This document shows, one piece after another, positions 19,502-31,300 of a stretch of DNA of 64,000 nt (positions within the stretch are counted from its first letter, which is position 1; each line of letters begins with the position of its first letter). Origin of the DNA: QQVM01 sp035341855 (GTDB lineage Bacteria; Bacteroidota; Bacteroidia; AKYH767-A; 2013-40CM-41-45); the NCBI GenBank assembly GCA_035341855.1, contig DAOQWA010000008.1, forward strand, positions 1 through 64,000. Direction: 5' to 3'. Both the position numbers and the translations under genes were made by a program. Under the pieces are notes generated by a model. That model ran no database searches. It had not been told where the DNA came from and saw only the letters and a program-made list of their open reading frames with translations.

Positions 19502-20575
19502 ATGAAAAGTATACTTTCAATTATTTTGCTTTTCGTGTTGTCGTCACTTAGGATTAATGGACAAGACCAGTATAAGATAATTTCAAATTATAATTCGACT
19601 GTGAAAGCTGTCACGGGATTTGATTTGATTGATTTTACAATTTTAAATGCTTCGACAAGTGATGTTAGTTGTGATATTGTGGTGCATATAAAGGATGTAT
19701 CAGAAGGTGCTGATATTGTCCAGTTTAAAGCAAGTCAAATCACACTCAATTCTGGTATTAATACTATCCCTTTTTCAAGTTATCAAGCTTTGTTCTATTA
19801 TGGAAAACAAGCATTGCAGTTTAGATCTTCTCAAATCTTAGGTGATGGAACTTATGAGATTTGTATTTCTATTTTGGAAAACCAAAGTGAGTCGCCATTT
19901 AAACACTGTGAGGTGATAACAGTAAAGAATTTTGTAGAGATTCACTTAGTCAATCCTCAACACAAAGAAAAAATTGAAACTCTTACGCCTATTTTACAAT
20001 GGTACTCAACATTTGATCAGGATATCGATTATAGAATTCATCTATGTGAACTTTTTCCTTACGTTAAGGCAGAAGAGGCTTTGAATCAAAATTTAAGACT
20101 TTTAGATATAAAAATAATAGATCGAAATTATTTGTACCCATTCTCAGCTCCGGCCTTACAATATGGCAAGACTTATGCCTGGCAAATAGTTGGACTAGAT
20201 CATGGAGCAGTTGTTGGAAGATCTGAATCATGGTTATTCACCCCGGTTGAGCCTGAATTTAATTCTGATGAAATTATTAATTGCTATAGACAAATCAATA
20301 AGAATTTAAACACTGGAAATTATCTTTTTCAAGACATAATTAAGTTTACATATCATAATTATGCTGCTGAGCAAAATCTCAGTTACTCAATAATTGATTT
20401 AAGTTCAGGTAAGAAATTGCAAAGAGTACCGATTATAAAACTTACCTCTGGCCTTAATAAAATAGATATTCCAACGAAAAAGATTGAGGGTGTAAAGAAA
20501 GGCAAGTCTTATACATTAGAAATTCGAAATAAGTACAATGAAAGATATAGTTTAAGCTTTGATATGATAAAATAA
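19502..20575 (+). CDS. Exported beta-sandwich protein of the RHS operon
   Basis: The 357-aa protein has a signal peptide (MKSILSIILLFVLSSLRINGQ). The middle, about residues 155-250, resembles a fibronectin III-like module (TLTPILQWYST, then GKTYAWQIVGLDHG and SWLFTPVEP). The flanks are also beta-rich. No catalytic motif or sorting domain is seen. It is placed between the barrel-like protein and a lipoprotein with gaps of about 20 bp, so it is probably co-transcribed and acts in the periplasm or at the surface with the RHS proteins. Its exact function is unknown. Confidence 0.65.
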   Translation: MKSILSIILLFVLSSLRINGQDQYKIISNYNSTVKAVTGFDLIDFTILNASTSDVSCDIVVHIKDVSEGADIVQFKASQITLNSGINTIPFSSYQALFYYGKQALQFRSSQILGDGTYEICISILENQSESPFKHCEVITVKNFVEIHLVNPQHKEKIETLTPILQWYSTFDQDIDYRIHLCELFPYVKAEEALNQNLRLLDIKIIDRNYLYPFSAPALQYGKTYAWQIVGLDHGAVVGRSESWLFTPVEPEFNSDEIINCYRQINKNLNTGNYLFQDIIKFTYHNYAAEQNLSYSIIDLSSGKKLQRVPIIKLTSGLNKIDIPTKKIEGVKKGKSYTLEIRNKYNERYSLSFDMIK

Positions 20576-20595
20576 ATCCGATTTAATACTTTTTT

Positions 20596-21201
20596 ATGAA
20601 ACACGGATTGCTTGTTTTTCTTATGTGGTCTTGGGCCTTATGTTTGGGTTGTAAAAATGGTTCGTTGAAACCTGATGAATATATTTTATATGTTCGAAAT
20701 CCAGAAAATGGGCTTAATAGCTGTGTTCAAACGCATCAAGCCAAGTTTTGTATTCAACTTGAGCCATCACATTATCTAGCACTAAAGGAGTTAAAGGGCA
20801 AGGAGCTAAGTGGTCTTAAACTTGATAAAGAACTGGAAAAATTTCAAGATTATTTATATGTGGATTTTTCCATCAAACTTAATGATGGTAGTTCTAGGTT
20901 GCTAGACAAACTTGATACAATTAATTATAATAAGAACTATACCTATCTGGCTTTTGGCCTAGGAAGCAACATTAAATTGCTTAACCAACATGACACTCTT
21001 AATTGCCTTATGTACCAGTTTGTTGACAATTACGGCATTTCTCCTGAGTACCATTTTCAAATGATTTTTGATAGACCGGAGGAATTGTATGGTAGTAGTG
21101 AGTATTTATTCCAATTTAATGACGGTGTTTTCAATTTTGAGCCATTGAGCGTTCCAATATCCATTAAAGCATTACAAAAATTACCTACTCTAAAATTATA
21201 A
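20596..21201 (+). CDS. Lipoprotein of the RHS operon
   Basis: The 201-aa protein has a signal with lipobox ALCLGC (Cys19) followed by KNGSLKPDEYILYVRNPENGL. Most of the remainder is predicted beta with a short helical insert (HYLALKELKGKELSGLKLDKELEKF region). No known domain is recognised. It ends four bases before RHS protein A begins, so the two are very likely translated from one transcript. Confidence 0.7.
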   Translation: MKHGLLVFLMWSWALCLGCKNGSLKPDEYILYVRNPENGLNSCVQTHQAKFCIQLEPSHYLALKELKGKELSGLKLDKELEKFQDYLYVDFSIKLNDGSSRLLDKLDTINYNKNYTYLAFGLGSNIKLLNQHDTLNCLMYQFVDNYGISPEYHFQMIFDRPEELYGSSEYLFQFNDGVFNFEPLSVPISIKALQKLPTLKL

Positions 21202-21205
21202 GATT

Positions 21206-24200
21206 ATGAAGATTTTAAATAGAATCCGTAGGAAAGTTATTGCATTGTTCCTTCTGGTATGTTTTGTTTATCAATTGGTTTTTCCTTCAATAGCTCTTGC
21301 CTTAACCGGTGGTCCAAGCCAACCGGAAGTGGAATCATTTTCACCAATTGGCGCTACCGATATGGTTGATCTATTTAGTGGAGATTTTAGTTATAATATC
21401 CCGCTTCTTGATGTTGGGGGATATCCGGTTAATCTTATTTATAATTCAAATCCGAGTTCAGATCAAGAAGCAAGTTGGGTTGGTCTTGGTTGGAATATTA
21501 ATCCTGGATCGATTACAAGAAATATGAGAGGCTTACCTGATGATTTTAACGGAGATGTAGTTGAAAAAAATTATAATATCAAAGAGAATAAATCATGGGG
21601 TGTTGACCTGGGAATCTCTCCAAAATTAGTTGGTATTAAAATACCTAAAAATCTAAATTTTAACTTAGGATTATCTGCAAATAATTATAAAGGGTATGGT
21701 ATATCGACTGGAGTATCAGCCACATTAAGTTCTTCTAAAGGAGGATCGGGTTCTATGACAGGTTCATTGGGCGTTCAATTCAGCTCACAAGATGGTGTTT
21801 CTTTATCAGCTCAAGCAAACATGGAGAATGCAAACAGACAGAACACATTAGAAAATAGTATTGGCTTAGGTTATAATACCAGATCAGGACTAAAAGACCT
21901 CACTTTTAGCAGCTCGACTCAGATTGGAGGAGTTTCAATTTCTGCTTTTGCTACACCTTCTTTTACACCAACTATTTCTATGCCTATGCATAACAATAGT
22001 TTCACACTTAATGGTACAGTGGGTGGTGAAGTATTTGGCTTACACGGAAATTTAACCGTATCAGGATTTTGGTCCAAGCAAAGTTTGGAGAGTAAAACAA
22101 GAAATGCAAAATCATTTGGTTATTTAAATTCAAGTCAAGGATCAAAAAATCAATCTGCTTTGATGGATTTTAATAGGGAAAAGGACATCACATACACCAA
22201 AGAAATACCGGTTTTACCGATACCAAATTATACATATGACATGTTTAATGTATCTGGGCAAGGGTTATCCGGGCAATTTAGACCACACAGAGGTGATATA
22301 GGAATCTTATTTGATGGTGCTGCAACATCTGGCAGTGAATCAACTCAAGGAGGTATTCAAATTGGAGCCGGCGGAATATTTCATGGTGGTGGAAATATTA
22401 ATCAGGTCACTGTGACTACAACATCAAAAAAGTGGAACACCGGAAATAGTTTGGTTCCCAATGTTGATTTTTCAGATTCTGGAAATGATTTGTATTTCGA
22501 AGACGACTATTTTAAAAAAAGTGGAGAGATGGTTAAAAAGGATGAAGCATTTTATGCTAGCATTGGAAATAATGATCCAATATTAAATAGCATTGTAAGT
22601 GTTAATAACCAACCTCGTTTCAGCAGATATAATTTAGCTTCAAATGTTGAAATTTCACCGATTACTGTAGGACAAAAAGTTATACGTACCCATAGAGACA
22701 AACGTGGTGAAATATTTACCTTTCTGGATGGAGCAGAAGCATCTGCTGCAGGTTTGGATAAATTTATTTCAACATTTGTCATAAACAGCTTACCTTATGA
22801 GGCCAACTGTGCGTTATCCGGGAGGGGAGGCTGGAAGGAGCGAATAAATCAATATACTTTTGAACGCAGTATTCATCCTTCACACCACATTTCTGAAATT
22901 AAAATTACCAAGCAGGATGGAAAGAAGTATGTTTATGGAATTCCTGCTTATAATAACTATCATTATGATGTCACATTTGCATGCAAAGATACTGTCGTTG
23001 ATCCAATCAGTGGTTTGATAAGTTATACTCCGAATGTAGATGACACACAGGCTAATTCACATGGTTTGGATAATTATTTTTCAAGTGAGAAAATACCAGC
23101 ATATGCATATGCCTATTTATTGACAGGGATTTTATCACCGGATTATCAAGATCGAACAGGGAATGGCATTTCTAATGATGATATTGGAGAAGCGATCCGA
23201 TTCAATTATTCTCGTGTAAATAGTGAATACCAATGGAGAATTCCTTATCAAGAAAATAGGGCAAGTATTAACACTGGACTGAAGGCTGGGAATGGAGCGT
23301 TTAATTCATCAGTAGGCGGTGATGCAAAAGGATCTTACAGTTTTGGTAATAAAGAGTTGTGGTATGTTCATTCTATTGAATCTAAAACACTATTGGCTAT
23401 GTTTTATCTGGCAGATAGGGAGGATGCTCTTGGTGTAAAAGGTAAGCACGGTGGGCATAATTCGACGCCTACCGATAGTGAGAGACAGAAAATGTTAAAA
23501 GAGATAAAATTATTTTCAAAGAGCGACCTGCTAAAGTACGGTTCAAAAGCAGTTCCAGTTAAAACAATTCATTTTGTTTACGATTATTCCCTATGCCCAA
23601 GTGTTCCTAATAACAGCGGTGTTTCAATAGATAATTCTGATAATGGAATATCATATTATACTGATGCAACCAATGTGAACGCTAGCAAAGGTAAACTTAC
23701 ACTAAAACAAGTTTATTTTACTTACGGAAATAACACGAAGGGACAGCTGTCAAGCTATAATTTTAATTATCAAAATTTCAATCCGGTCTACGGTTTGAAA
23801 AATTACGATCGTTGGGGAAATTACAAGAATAATTCTGCTTCTGGAATGATAGCAAGTAATGCAGAGTTCCCATACACGCTTCAAGATACCGCTTTAACAA
23901 ATAATTTTATACGTGCTTATAATCTTGAAAGCATTGAATTGCCAAGTGGGGGTAAGATTTCTGTGCAGCTTGAATCTGATGACTATGCATATGTTCAGGA
24001 TCATAGAGCAGGGCAGATGTACTTTGTAAGTAGTTTCGGTCGTTTTTCACAGACAAATCCAAATCAATTTATTGATGATGGATCAAATTTATATTATGGT
24101 GCAGAAGCCAATGACATAATGGTATTAAATGTTGGGAATAATGCCGGTGACGTAGTTAATAAGTATTTAATTGGGATTGATGAGATTGCCTATCGATTTT

Positions 24201-27200
24201 GTATCGATATAGGATCAACGTCTCAGTATGATTTCATTTCCGGATATGTCAAATTAAACAAAGTTGGTAATTGGTACGGAAAAATTGATTCAGATAAAAT
24301 TTGGGTAAAAATTAAAAAAGCTAAAAATAGTTACAATCCTATTTCACACTATTCTTGGCAATTTCTTAGAAACTACTTGCCCGAAATTGCTCATCCTGGT
24401 AGTTCTGATCCGGGAAACAATTTGGGTGATGCAATACTTGGTTTGATTGGATCCTTTTCTGATATAGTTACGATGATTACAGGTGCCAGTAACCATGCTG
24501 TTAAAAAGAATTGGGCTAAGAGGTTCATGCCAATTAAATCATGGGTCCGATTAAATAATTCTAATTTCCACAAATTGGGAGGAGGAAGTAGAGTTAAAAA
24601 AATTACAATTACAGACAATTGGAGTTTGATGGCACCTAGTGGAGTCACCAAGGAATATGGTCAGGAATATTTCTACTCAGACACAACAAATGGGAAAAAC
24701 ATAAGTACTGGCGTTGCAATTTGGGAGCCGGCAATTGGGCAGGAAGAAAACCCACTCAGAAAACCGGTATGGTATGAAGTTAAGCGACCATTGATGGAAA
24801 ATGACAACCATTTTATGGAAGCACCCTTTGGGGAATCATTTTTTCCTCAAGCCTCAGTCGGTTATTCACAAGTTATTGTTGCAAATACAAGTAATGAACA
24901 GGTCAGACGCACGGCTACAGGTTACACTGTGAATCAATATTATACTGCAAAAGAATTTCCTATTATAACTTCTCATACGAAGGTCGAATCCAAGAAGCAT
25001 AAACCTCCATTTAAAATCACTTTTTTAGGGTCTTCTGCTTCAAAGGAGAAATGGCTGGTTAGTCAGGGCATGTATGTTGAATTTAATGATATGCATGGCA
25101 AGCAAAAAGCTTCGAAAGTTTTTAATGCGATGGGACATGAAATTTCTAGCACATATACTTATTACAAAACCGAAAAATTTAATGGTAAAAATCGGATTTC
25201 TTGTTCAGCCGACGTGATAAAACAAGATGGATCTATCATCCAGAATGCAAATATTGGAGAAGACATCGATTTTTTCATGGATATGAGAGAGCAGACTACA
25301 AAAACTAAAGGTGCAGGAGCAGACATTAATGTCGATGGATTCATCATCCCATTAGGTTTTATTCCTCTATTTCTCGTCTTGCCTCCGGTTATACCGAAGT
25401 TAACTGTTGAAGAAGTACAATTTAGATCTTCGGTTGGAATGAAGGTTGCCCATAGAAGTGGCATACTTGATAGAGTAGTAGCTACTAAAGATGGATCGAC
25501 AATAGAAACTAAAAATCTTTGTTATGATGCAGAAACCGGTGAAGTGCTTCTTACCCGTACACAAAATGAATTTAATGAGCCAATTTTCAATTGGACTTAT
25601 CCATCACATTGGGCGTATAGCAATATGGGGCCTGCATACACTAATGTAGGAGTTGTATTAAAGAATGTTCAGGTAGTGAATGGTGAGATTTTCAATTTGA
25701 CTAATGCGATGGATTATTTAAATGAAGGCGATAAGGTCTTAGCCCTCTTAAGTGATCAGACACCGTATAAGGTTTTAACGGTTGGTCAGCATGCAACTTC
25801 TGGTTTATGTTTATTGGATGATAAGTATTATGCAACGATAAAAAATGTAAATGATCAAATTATTTCGTGTGATTTAAAAGTTATTGAATCCGGAAAACGG
25901 AATATGGCGCCTACCTCAATCGGTAATCTTATGACTTTGCACAAGCCTCCCATTGATTCTACTAATTTGAATAGTTTAAAATTTGCATATAACTCAAATG
26001 TAAAAGTTCTTGAATCTAGCATTCAGGAATATAATGATACCTGGAAGGTAGATTGTAAAGATCTAAAAAACAGGCATTGTGAGGTTGAACGTCCAAATTT
26101 CTGCATTGATGATTTCATTAATCTTATTATCACATACAATAGAAATCATTCACCATCCATCTTCGAAACTTGTTCAAATCAAATAAGTGTTGGGGACTTA
26201 TATAAGATGTGTAATTGTCATTGCATACCGGATTCGATTAACGGCCAAGATGTGGATGATATGCTGTTTACTAAAGTAAAATGTGGAGTACCTAGCCCAC
26301 CACTTGTCACCAGTAGAGGATGGAAATTTGGGGACTGCTTGTTGTTGATGAATTCATTGTCTGGAAACTCAATTAGTTTGGATTCATTGCAAATTATTGA
26401 ACCGATTGGTCAGGATTCTTCATGGACGAAAGTGTATGTAGGGGCCAACCATACAGATTCAGTTTCTTTTTCAATTGAATGTTGGGACTGCAATGATACA
26501 TGTGATCCAATCACTCTAAATGATTCCATGGTAATCAATCCTTATTTATCAGGAATGCTAAACAATTGGCACCCTTCAAAATCGTGGAAATATTTAGTAA
26601 ATCGAGTTCCCACCAGTGGATTGCTTGAGAAAAGATCGAGTGGTCCATATGCCTCCTATTCTCCATTCTGGAACTACAATCAGTCGACCAAATTATGGGA
26701 GAATAGCGGACCCAACACTGATGATAAATGGGTTAATACAAATTCTATTACAAGGATAAACAGAGCCGGTATTGAAATTGAAAACAAAAATGTTTTGGAT
26801 AACTATTCCGCTGCCTTGTACGGATACAGACAGAGTATGGCTATTGCAGTTGCATCAAATAGCAAGTTCAAAGAAATTGCTAATGATAATTTTGAAGATT
26901 ATAGCTATCAGACATCATGCGTTGGTCCTTGTGCTGCCGATCATTGGAATTTTTCACAGAGTTTGATCAGTAATCATGTATTTGTTACTGATACTTTTTC
27001 TCATACTGGAAGGTATTCTTTGTTTGTGGATGCTGGAAATTCTACGACCGTAAATAGGGATATTCTTTATATAGGGGAAGACTCTTTGTTCACCAGAAGC
27101 CTTGATACAGGTGCCTTTTATATGTACAATGGTTGCCTGGACAAGTTTTCACCTGATTCTGGAACTTACATTTTAAGTGGGTGGGTTAGAGAATTGCAGG

Positions 27201-27601
27201 ATTGCGGAGAATATGGGTATATTAATGATTCAATTAAAGTTTCTTTTTCAGGTTCGAGTCAGATCTATGTATTTACACCATCTGGTGTTGTGGTAGATGG
27301 ATGGCAGCGATACGAATCTGTTTTTGTAGTCCCTTCTGCAGCTTCGGAAATTAATGTAACACTTTACGGTGGTTTGGTAGGAGCATTTTTTGATGACCTG
27401 CGCATACATCCATATCATGCAAATATGAAAAGTTTCGTTTATGATCCTCGCTCGTTAAAGTTGATGGCAGAATTGGATGAGAATAATTATGCGACCTTTT
27501 ATGAGTATGATGATCAAGGGAATTTGGTTAGGGTGAAGAAGGAAACTGAGCGTGGAATTATGACATTAAAAGAGACTCGTTCATCCTATAAAAGACAATA
27601 G
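21206..27601 (+). CDS. RHS/SpvB-like giant exported protein A
   Basis: The 2131-aa protein has a signal peptide of about 34 residues. The mature start (SFSPIGATDMVDLFSGDFSYNIPLLDVGGYPVNLIYNS) is the typical entry of Bacteroidota RHS-like proteins. Most of it is long beta-strand repeats. A Cys-rich segment covers about residues 1615-1770 (CKDLKNRHC, CNCHC). A jelly-roll, carbohydrate-binding-like module is at about 1920-2075, and the C-terminus has RHS/YD features (YDPRSLKLMAELDENNY, YEYDDQGNLVRVKKETERGI). It has no toxin tip of its own, which suggests it is the shell half that works with protein B. The next gene begins six bases after the stop. It may have a surface or delivery role; this is inferred. 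Confidence 0.8.
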   Translation: MKILNRIRRKVIALFLLVCFVYQLVFPSIALALTGGPSQPEVESFSPIGATDMVDLFSGDFSYNIPLLDVGGYPVNLIYNSNPSSDQEASWVGLGWNINPGSITRNMRGLPDDFNGDVVEKNYNIKENKSWGVDLGISPKLVGIKIPKNLNFNLGLSANNYKGYGISTGVSATLSSSKGGSGSMTGSLGVQFSSQDGVSLSAQANMENANRQNTLENSIGLGYNTRSGLKDLTFSSSTQIGGVSISAFATPSFTPTISMPMHNNSFTLNGTVGGEVFGLHGNLTVSGFWSKQSLESKTRNAKSFGYLNSSQGSKNQSALMDFNREKDITYTKEIPVLPIPNYTYDMFNVSGQGLSGQFRPHRGDIGILFDGAATSGSESTQGGIQIGAGGIFHGGGNINQVTVTTTSKKWNTGNSLVPNVDFSDSGNDLYFEDDYFKKSGEMVKKDEAFYASIGNNDPILNSIVSVNNQPRFSRYNLASNVEISPITVGQKVIRTHRDKRGEIFTFLDGAEASAAGLDKFISTFVINSLPYEANCALSGRGGWKERINQYTFERSIHPSHHISEIKITKQDGKKYVYGIPAYNNYHYDVTFACKDTVVDPISGLISYTPNVDDTQANSHGLDNYFSSEKIPAYAYAYLLTGILSPDYQDRTGNGISNDDIGEAIRFNYSRVNSEYQWRIPYQENRASINTGLKAGNGAFNSSVGGDAKGSYSFGNKELWYVHSIESKTLLAMFYLADREDALGVKGKHGGHNSTPTDSERQKMLKEIKLFSKSDLLKYGSKAVPVKTIHFVYDYSLCPSVPNNSGVSIDNSDNGISYYTDATNVNASKGKLTLKQVYFTYGNNTKGQLSSYNFNYQNFNPVYGLKNYDRWGNYKNNSASGMIASNAEFPYTLQDTALTNNFIRAYNLESIELPSGGKISVQLESDDYAYVQDHRAGQMYFVSSFGRFSQTNPNQFIDDGSNLYYGAEANDIMVLNVGNNAGDVVNKYLIGIDEIAYRFCIDIGSTSQYDFISGYVKLNKVGNWYGKIDSDKIWVKIKKAKNSYNPISHYSWQFLRNYLPEIAHPGSSDPGNNLGDAILGLIGSFSDIVTMITGASNHAVKKNWAKRFMPIKSWVRLNNSNFHKLGGGSRVKKITITDNWSLMAPSGVTKEYGQEYFYSDTTNGKNISTGVAIWEPAIGQEENPLRKPVWYEVKRPLMENDNHFMEAPFGESFFPQASVGYSQVIVANTSNEQVRRTATGYTVNQYYTAKEFPIITSHTKVESKKHKPPFKITFLGSSASKEKWLVSQGMYVEFNDMHGKQKASKVFNAMGHEISSTYTYYKTEKFNGKNRISCSADVIKQDGSIIQNANIGEDIDFFMDMREQTTKTKGAGADINVDGFIIPLGFIPLFLVLPPVIPKLTVEEVQFRSSVGMKVAHRSGILDRVVATKDGSTIETKNLCYDAETGEVLLTRTQNEFNEPIFNWTYPSHWAYSNMGPAYTNVGVVLKNVQVVNGEIFNLTNAMDYLNEGDKVLALLSDQTPYKVLTVGQHATSGLCLLDDKYYATIKNVNDQIISCDLKVIESGKRNMAPTSIGNLMTLHKPPIDSTNLNSLKFAYNSNVKVLESSIQEYNDTWKVDCKDLKNRHCEVERPNFCIDDFINLIITYNRNHSPSIFETCSNQISVGDLYKMCNCHCIPDSINGQDVDDMLFTKVKCGVPSPPLVTSRGWKFGDCLLLMNSLSGNSISLDSLQIIEPIGQDSSWTKVYVGANHTDSVSFSIECWDCNDTCDPITLNDSMVINPYLSGMLNNWHPSKSWKYLVNRVPTSGLLEKRSSGPYASYSPFWNYNQSTKLWENSGPNTDDKWVNTNSITRINRAGIEIENKNVLDNYSAALYGYRQSMAIAVASNSKFKEIANDNFEDYSYQTSCVGPCAADHWNFSQSLISNHVFVTDTFSHTGRYSLFVDAGNSTTVNRDILYIGEDSLFTRSLDTGAFYMYNGCLDKFSPDSGTYILSGWVRELQDCGEYGYINDSIKVSFSGSSQIYVFTPSGVVVDGWQRYESVFVVPSAASEINVTLYGGLVGAFFDDLRIHPYHANMKSFVYDPRSLKLMAELDENNYATFYEYDDQGNLVRVKKETERGIMTLKETRSSYKRQ

Positions 27602-27607
27602 ACTAAC

Positions 27608-28321
27608 ATGTTCAAATCAAAATATCGTCTACTGCTAATTCTTTGCTTGGTTTGTGGAAATCGAGCTGGTCTTTTTTGTCAGTCTGTACAAGAGGATTTG
27701 TTAGGAATTCGTAAGCACTATTATGAACCAAAGGGTCAAGTCGAATATCTGATGAAGATTTATTACTATGACAAAAAAGATATGTCTGCACCAATTGATT
27801 CTAGTGAAGGAAAATATTGTCTTGCTAATAATAGAATGAATATCGAGTTAGATGGCAATAGAACTATTTCAGATGGCACTTATACTTTAACGATAAGTGA
27901 AGAAGAAAAGTTAATGGTTCTGAGTAGACCTACTGCCAATCCATTTGTAGAACAATTTTCTTTGTCATTCATCGATTCAATTGCAGGAGAAAGTGATGTT
28001 TCAATTACAAAACGCTTTGTTACTTCTTCTGTTTCGAGTTGCAATTTCAGCTTTAAAGATCAAGCAGTGGATTCCGTAGTTATACGCTATAATGCCAAAA
28101 GCTACAAGCTTTATAATTTATCTGTTTATTATAATCAACCCATAAATGAGGATTATGATATCATACCTATAGTCAAAGTAAATTATCACAGTGAAAAGGT
28201 TCAAGATAATATAAGTTCTTCAAAATTCAATCTTTATAAATACATCAGCATAGACAAAAATGAAGTGAAATTAAAACCACAATTTGTCGATTATCATTTA
28301 ATAAACAATTTAAGCTTTTAG
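27608..28321 (+). CDS. Small exported protein between the two RHS genes
   Basis: The 237-aa protein has a signal peptide (LLLILCLVCGNRAGLFCQ). The pattern YCLANNRMNIELDGNRTISDGTYTLTISEEEKLMVL recalls the half-barrel of LolA/LolB-like periplasmic carriers, but this is only a resemblance. It lies with 6- and 4-bp gaps between RHS proteins A and B, so it may be a periplasmic chaperone or carrier for them (inference). Confidence 0.6.
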   Translation: MFKSKYRLLLILCLVCGNRAGLFCQSVQEDLLGIRKHYYEPKGQVEYLMKIYYYDKKDMSAPIDSSEGKYCLANNRMNIELDGNRTISDGTYTLTISEEEKLMVLSRPTANPFVEQFSLSFIDSIAGESDVSITKRFVTSSVSSCNFSFKDQAVDSVVIRYNAKSYKLYNLSVYYNQPINEDYDIIPIVKVNYHSEKVQDNISSSKFNLYKYISIDKNEVKLKPQFVDYHLINNLSF

Positions 28322-28325
28322 AATT

Positions 28326-31300
28326 ATGGAAATCAGATTCTACTCAAATAGGTTGGTTCGAGCATTTTTTATTTGCTTTATGATGCTGCATTCGTTTAAT
28401 GGAGTGGCTCAAGTAGAAGTATTCAAAAACTTTATCTCCGGAACGAGTGTGAAAATGGACAGCTCATTTTTTGTAGCAGATGATAAATTCTTGTTACCTG
28501 CATGGGGAGACATAGATAGTGTGTATTATTCAAAAGGTTTTCTCACGTTTGAAATTGATCCGACAGTATCTACAATAACCGCTGATACATTTATATGTAC
28601 CATTACATTGGAAGTAAAGATGTGGGATTCTACGAATACCATAACTACTGATACGATTGACTTAACGTTACATTTTGACACAACTAATAATTTAGCTTAT
28701 TCTAATGGCGCGAATTACTATTTTAACGATGTTTATAAGTTTCAGACAACTGTCCTATCAGTTTATTATCATCAAGGTTCAGGAGGGGTTGTGCCACCAC
28801 CAATTTTCCGATTGTCTAGCCAGATATCCATTTTAAGGTCTTATCTACCTGTTTGTTCTACAGTAAGTATCAATTTTGGAAGTTGTTATCTTGATCTCAT
28901 CCGATCAGAATATCATGTCTCTTGGTCTCAACTTTCAAATGTGGAAGTTTATGACTTGGAATGGACTTTTTTCGATGACAGTAGTGAAGTTGGTAAGCGA
29001 ATTCTAGTGAATGACTTTTCATTATCATTAGATTCATTGTGGAGAGATAATAGCACTCGCGTTACAATTTCTAACAATAATTATAGCATTCCATTAATCT
29101 ATGATGGAGGTTACTTGTTATATCGCGTAAGAGGTGTCTCAGAAACACCCCCATTTCAAAGAATAACTTTCCCATGGAACACAAGTTATTCTAATCGGAT
29201 ACATATTAACTGGCATGAACCTGATTTAACATGGCAAACTGCTGTAAATTTTGCAGAGCTGGGTAAACGGAAACAGGTGACTTCTTATTTTGATGGTTCA
29301 CTACGGAATAGACAAACGGTTAGTAAAATAAATTCAGTAGATACTTCTGTAGTTGTTGAAACGATTTACGATTATCAAGGACGACCAGCCGTTCAAATCC
29401 TTCCGACTCCGACATTCAATCCTCAAATCCGGTATTTTGATAAATTTAATATAAATTCAGGTGGTACGCCATATAATTGGCAAGATTTTGATACCTCAGG
29501 ATGTGGAATCTATCCGGGTATTTTACTGAATGATTCCGGTGCTGCCAGGTATTATTCAAGCTCAAATCCTCTAGTAAACGTTGCACCATTTAACTACATT
29601 CCTGAATCTTCAGGATACCCGTTTTCGGTTACAGAATACACTCCTGATAATACAGGTAGAATAAGTCGTCAAAGTGGTGTTGGTCCGGATCTAACGCTTG
29701 GTACAAATCATGAAACTAAGTATTTCTATGGCAAACCATCCCAAACAGAGCTTGATAGATTATTCGGTAATGATGCAGGAGATTCTTCTCATTATACGCA
29801 AGTGCTTGTTATTGATCCAAATGGACAAGGAAGTATATCATACAAAGATTTACAAGGACGCGTTGTGGCAACAGCATTAACAGGTCAACCTCCTGCTAAC
29901 CTAGATACAATAAATGAATACCTCCCCGATACAATTATTAGAACATACTTGTTAGACAATAACCATATTGAAAACCAAAGCAAGCTAAGTAATACAGCTT
30001 TTTTGGCCAAGACAGATGGCACTTACACCTTTAATTATAGTCTGTTCCCACAATCATTATTGTTAGATAATTGTGACAATGATCAATTATGCTATGATTG
30101 TTATTACGACATCAGAATAAAAATTAGTTCTACATGCAGCCCTGATCCATACAACAATGTTCCTATTGCGTATAAAGATTATAAGAATTATCAAATACCG
30201 TATAATGATACAACTTTTTATTTCGACACGTTATGTGTAAATCCAGACTCATTAGTTTTAGACACTTTTCAGGTAAACTTAGAAGTCGGTTCATACTTTA
30301 TTTCCAGGGAGATTACCGTCTCTAATGACGCATTAACTTTTTACACAAATAGATTTCTTGAAGAAAATACTTGCAACTCATTTGAGTCATATCTTTCTGT
30401 CGAATTGGCTGGGATGGATTCATCCTCTTGCAATTTGACATGCCAAACTTGTTTGGAGCAATTAGGTGATAGTGCGAGTTTTATTGAGAGATTTTTTAAC
30501 TCGACCGATACTTCCTTTCATGACTGGACAGCAAATGACACTCTGAACGCGTACATGATATATAATGAGGCATATCAGAATTGTATGCTCATTTGTAATC
30601 CATTCAACATTTGTAATATCAAAAGGGATATGATGATGGGTGATGTTTCTCCGGGTGGACAGTATTTTAATTATATTACAGATTCATCAGGTGATATCTT
30701 TTATTCTTCTGATAGGTCATCGGTATTGTTTTGGGATGGTGTTAAAGCTTCTTATTCGAAAATCGATTACAAAGACTCTCAAGGAAACCCTATACAAGTA
30801 CAAACATTGAACGGAGTAAAATCACCTAGTGAACTCACGTTATCTGAATTCATTGATTTGTTCGATGATTCATGGGCTTCTAGTTTGTTACAACTGCATC
30901 CAGAGTATTGTTATTTAAAATATTGTGATGAAAATTATGCTTCACATGAGTACGATCAAAATATGATCAATACTGATACTTATGCTGCAGCAGTAGATTC
31001 AGGATATTGGTATCCACTTGCTCCAATTGGTATGGACCCCTATTTTAATACCTTAGACGGAACAGGCAAGTTAGCAGCTTTGCAGACAAAAATGCATTCA
31101 TATAAAACAGTCACTGTTCCTATTCCATACAACCAACATTGTTCTAGTGTAACGTTTTCAATGTGGCAGTTAGCCGTGCTTACAGCGGTGCATGGTCTTC
31201 CGACTAATCTTGATCCATGTGTCGATACTTTGGATATTAATAATCTGTGTGTAGGTGATCAGAATCTTGCCTGGATGGCGTTTCGGGCTATGTATTTAAG

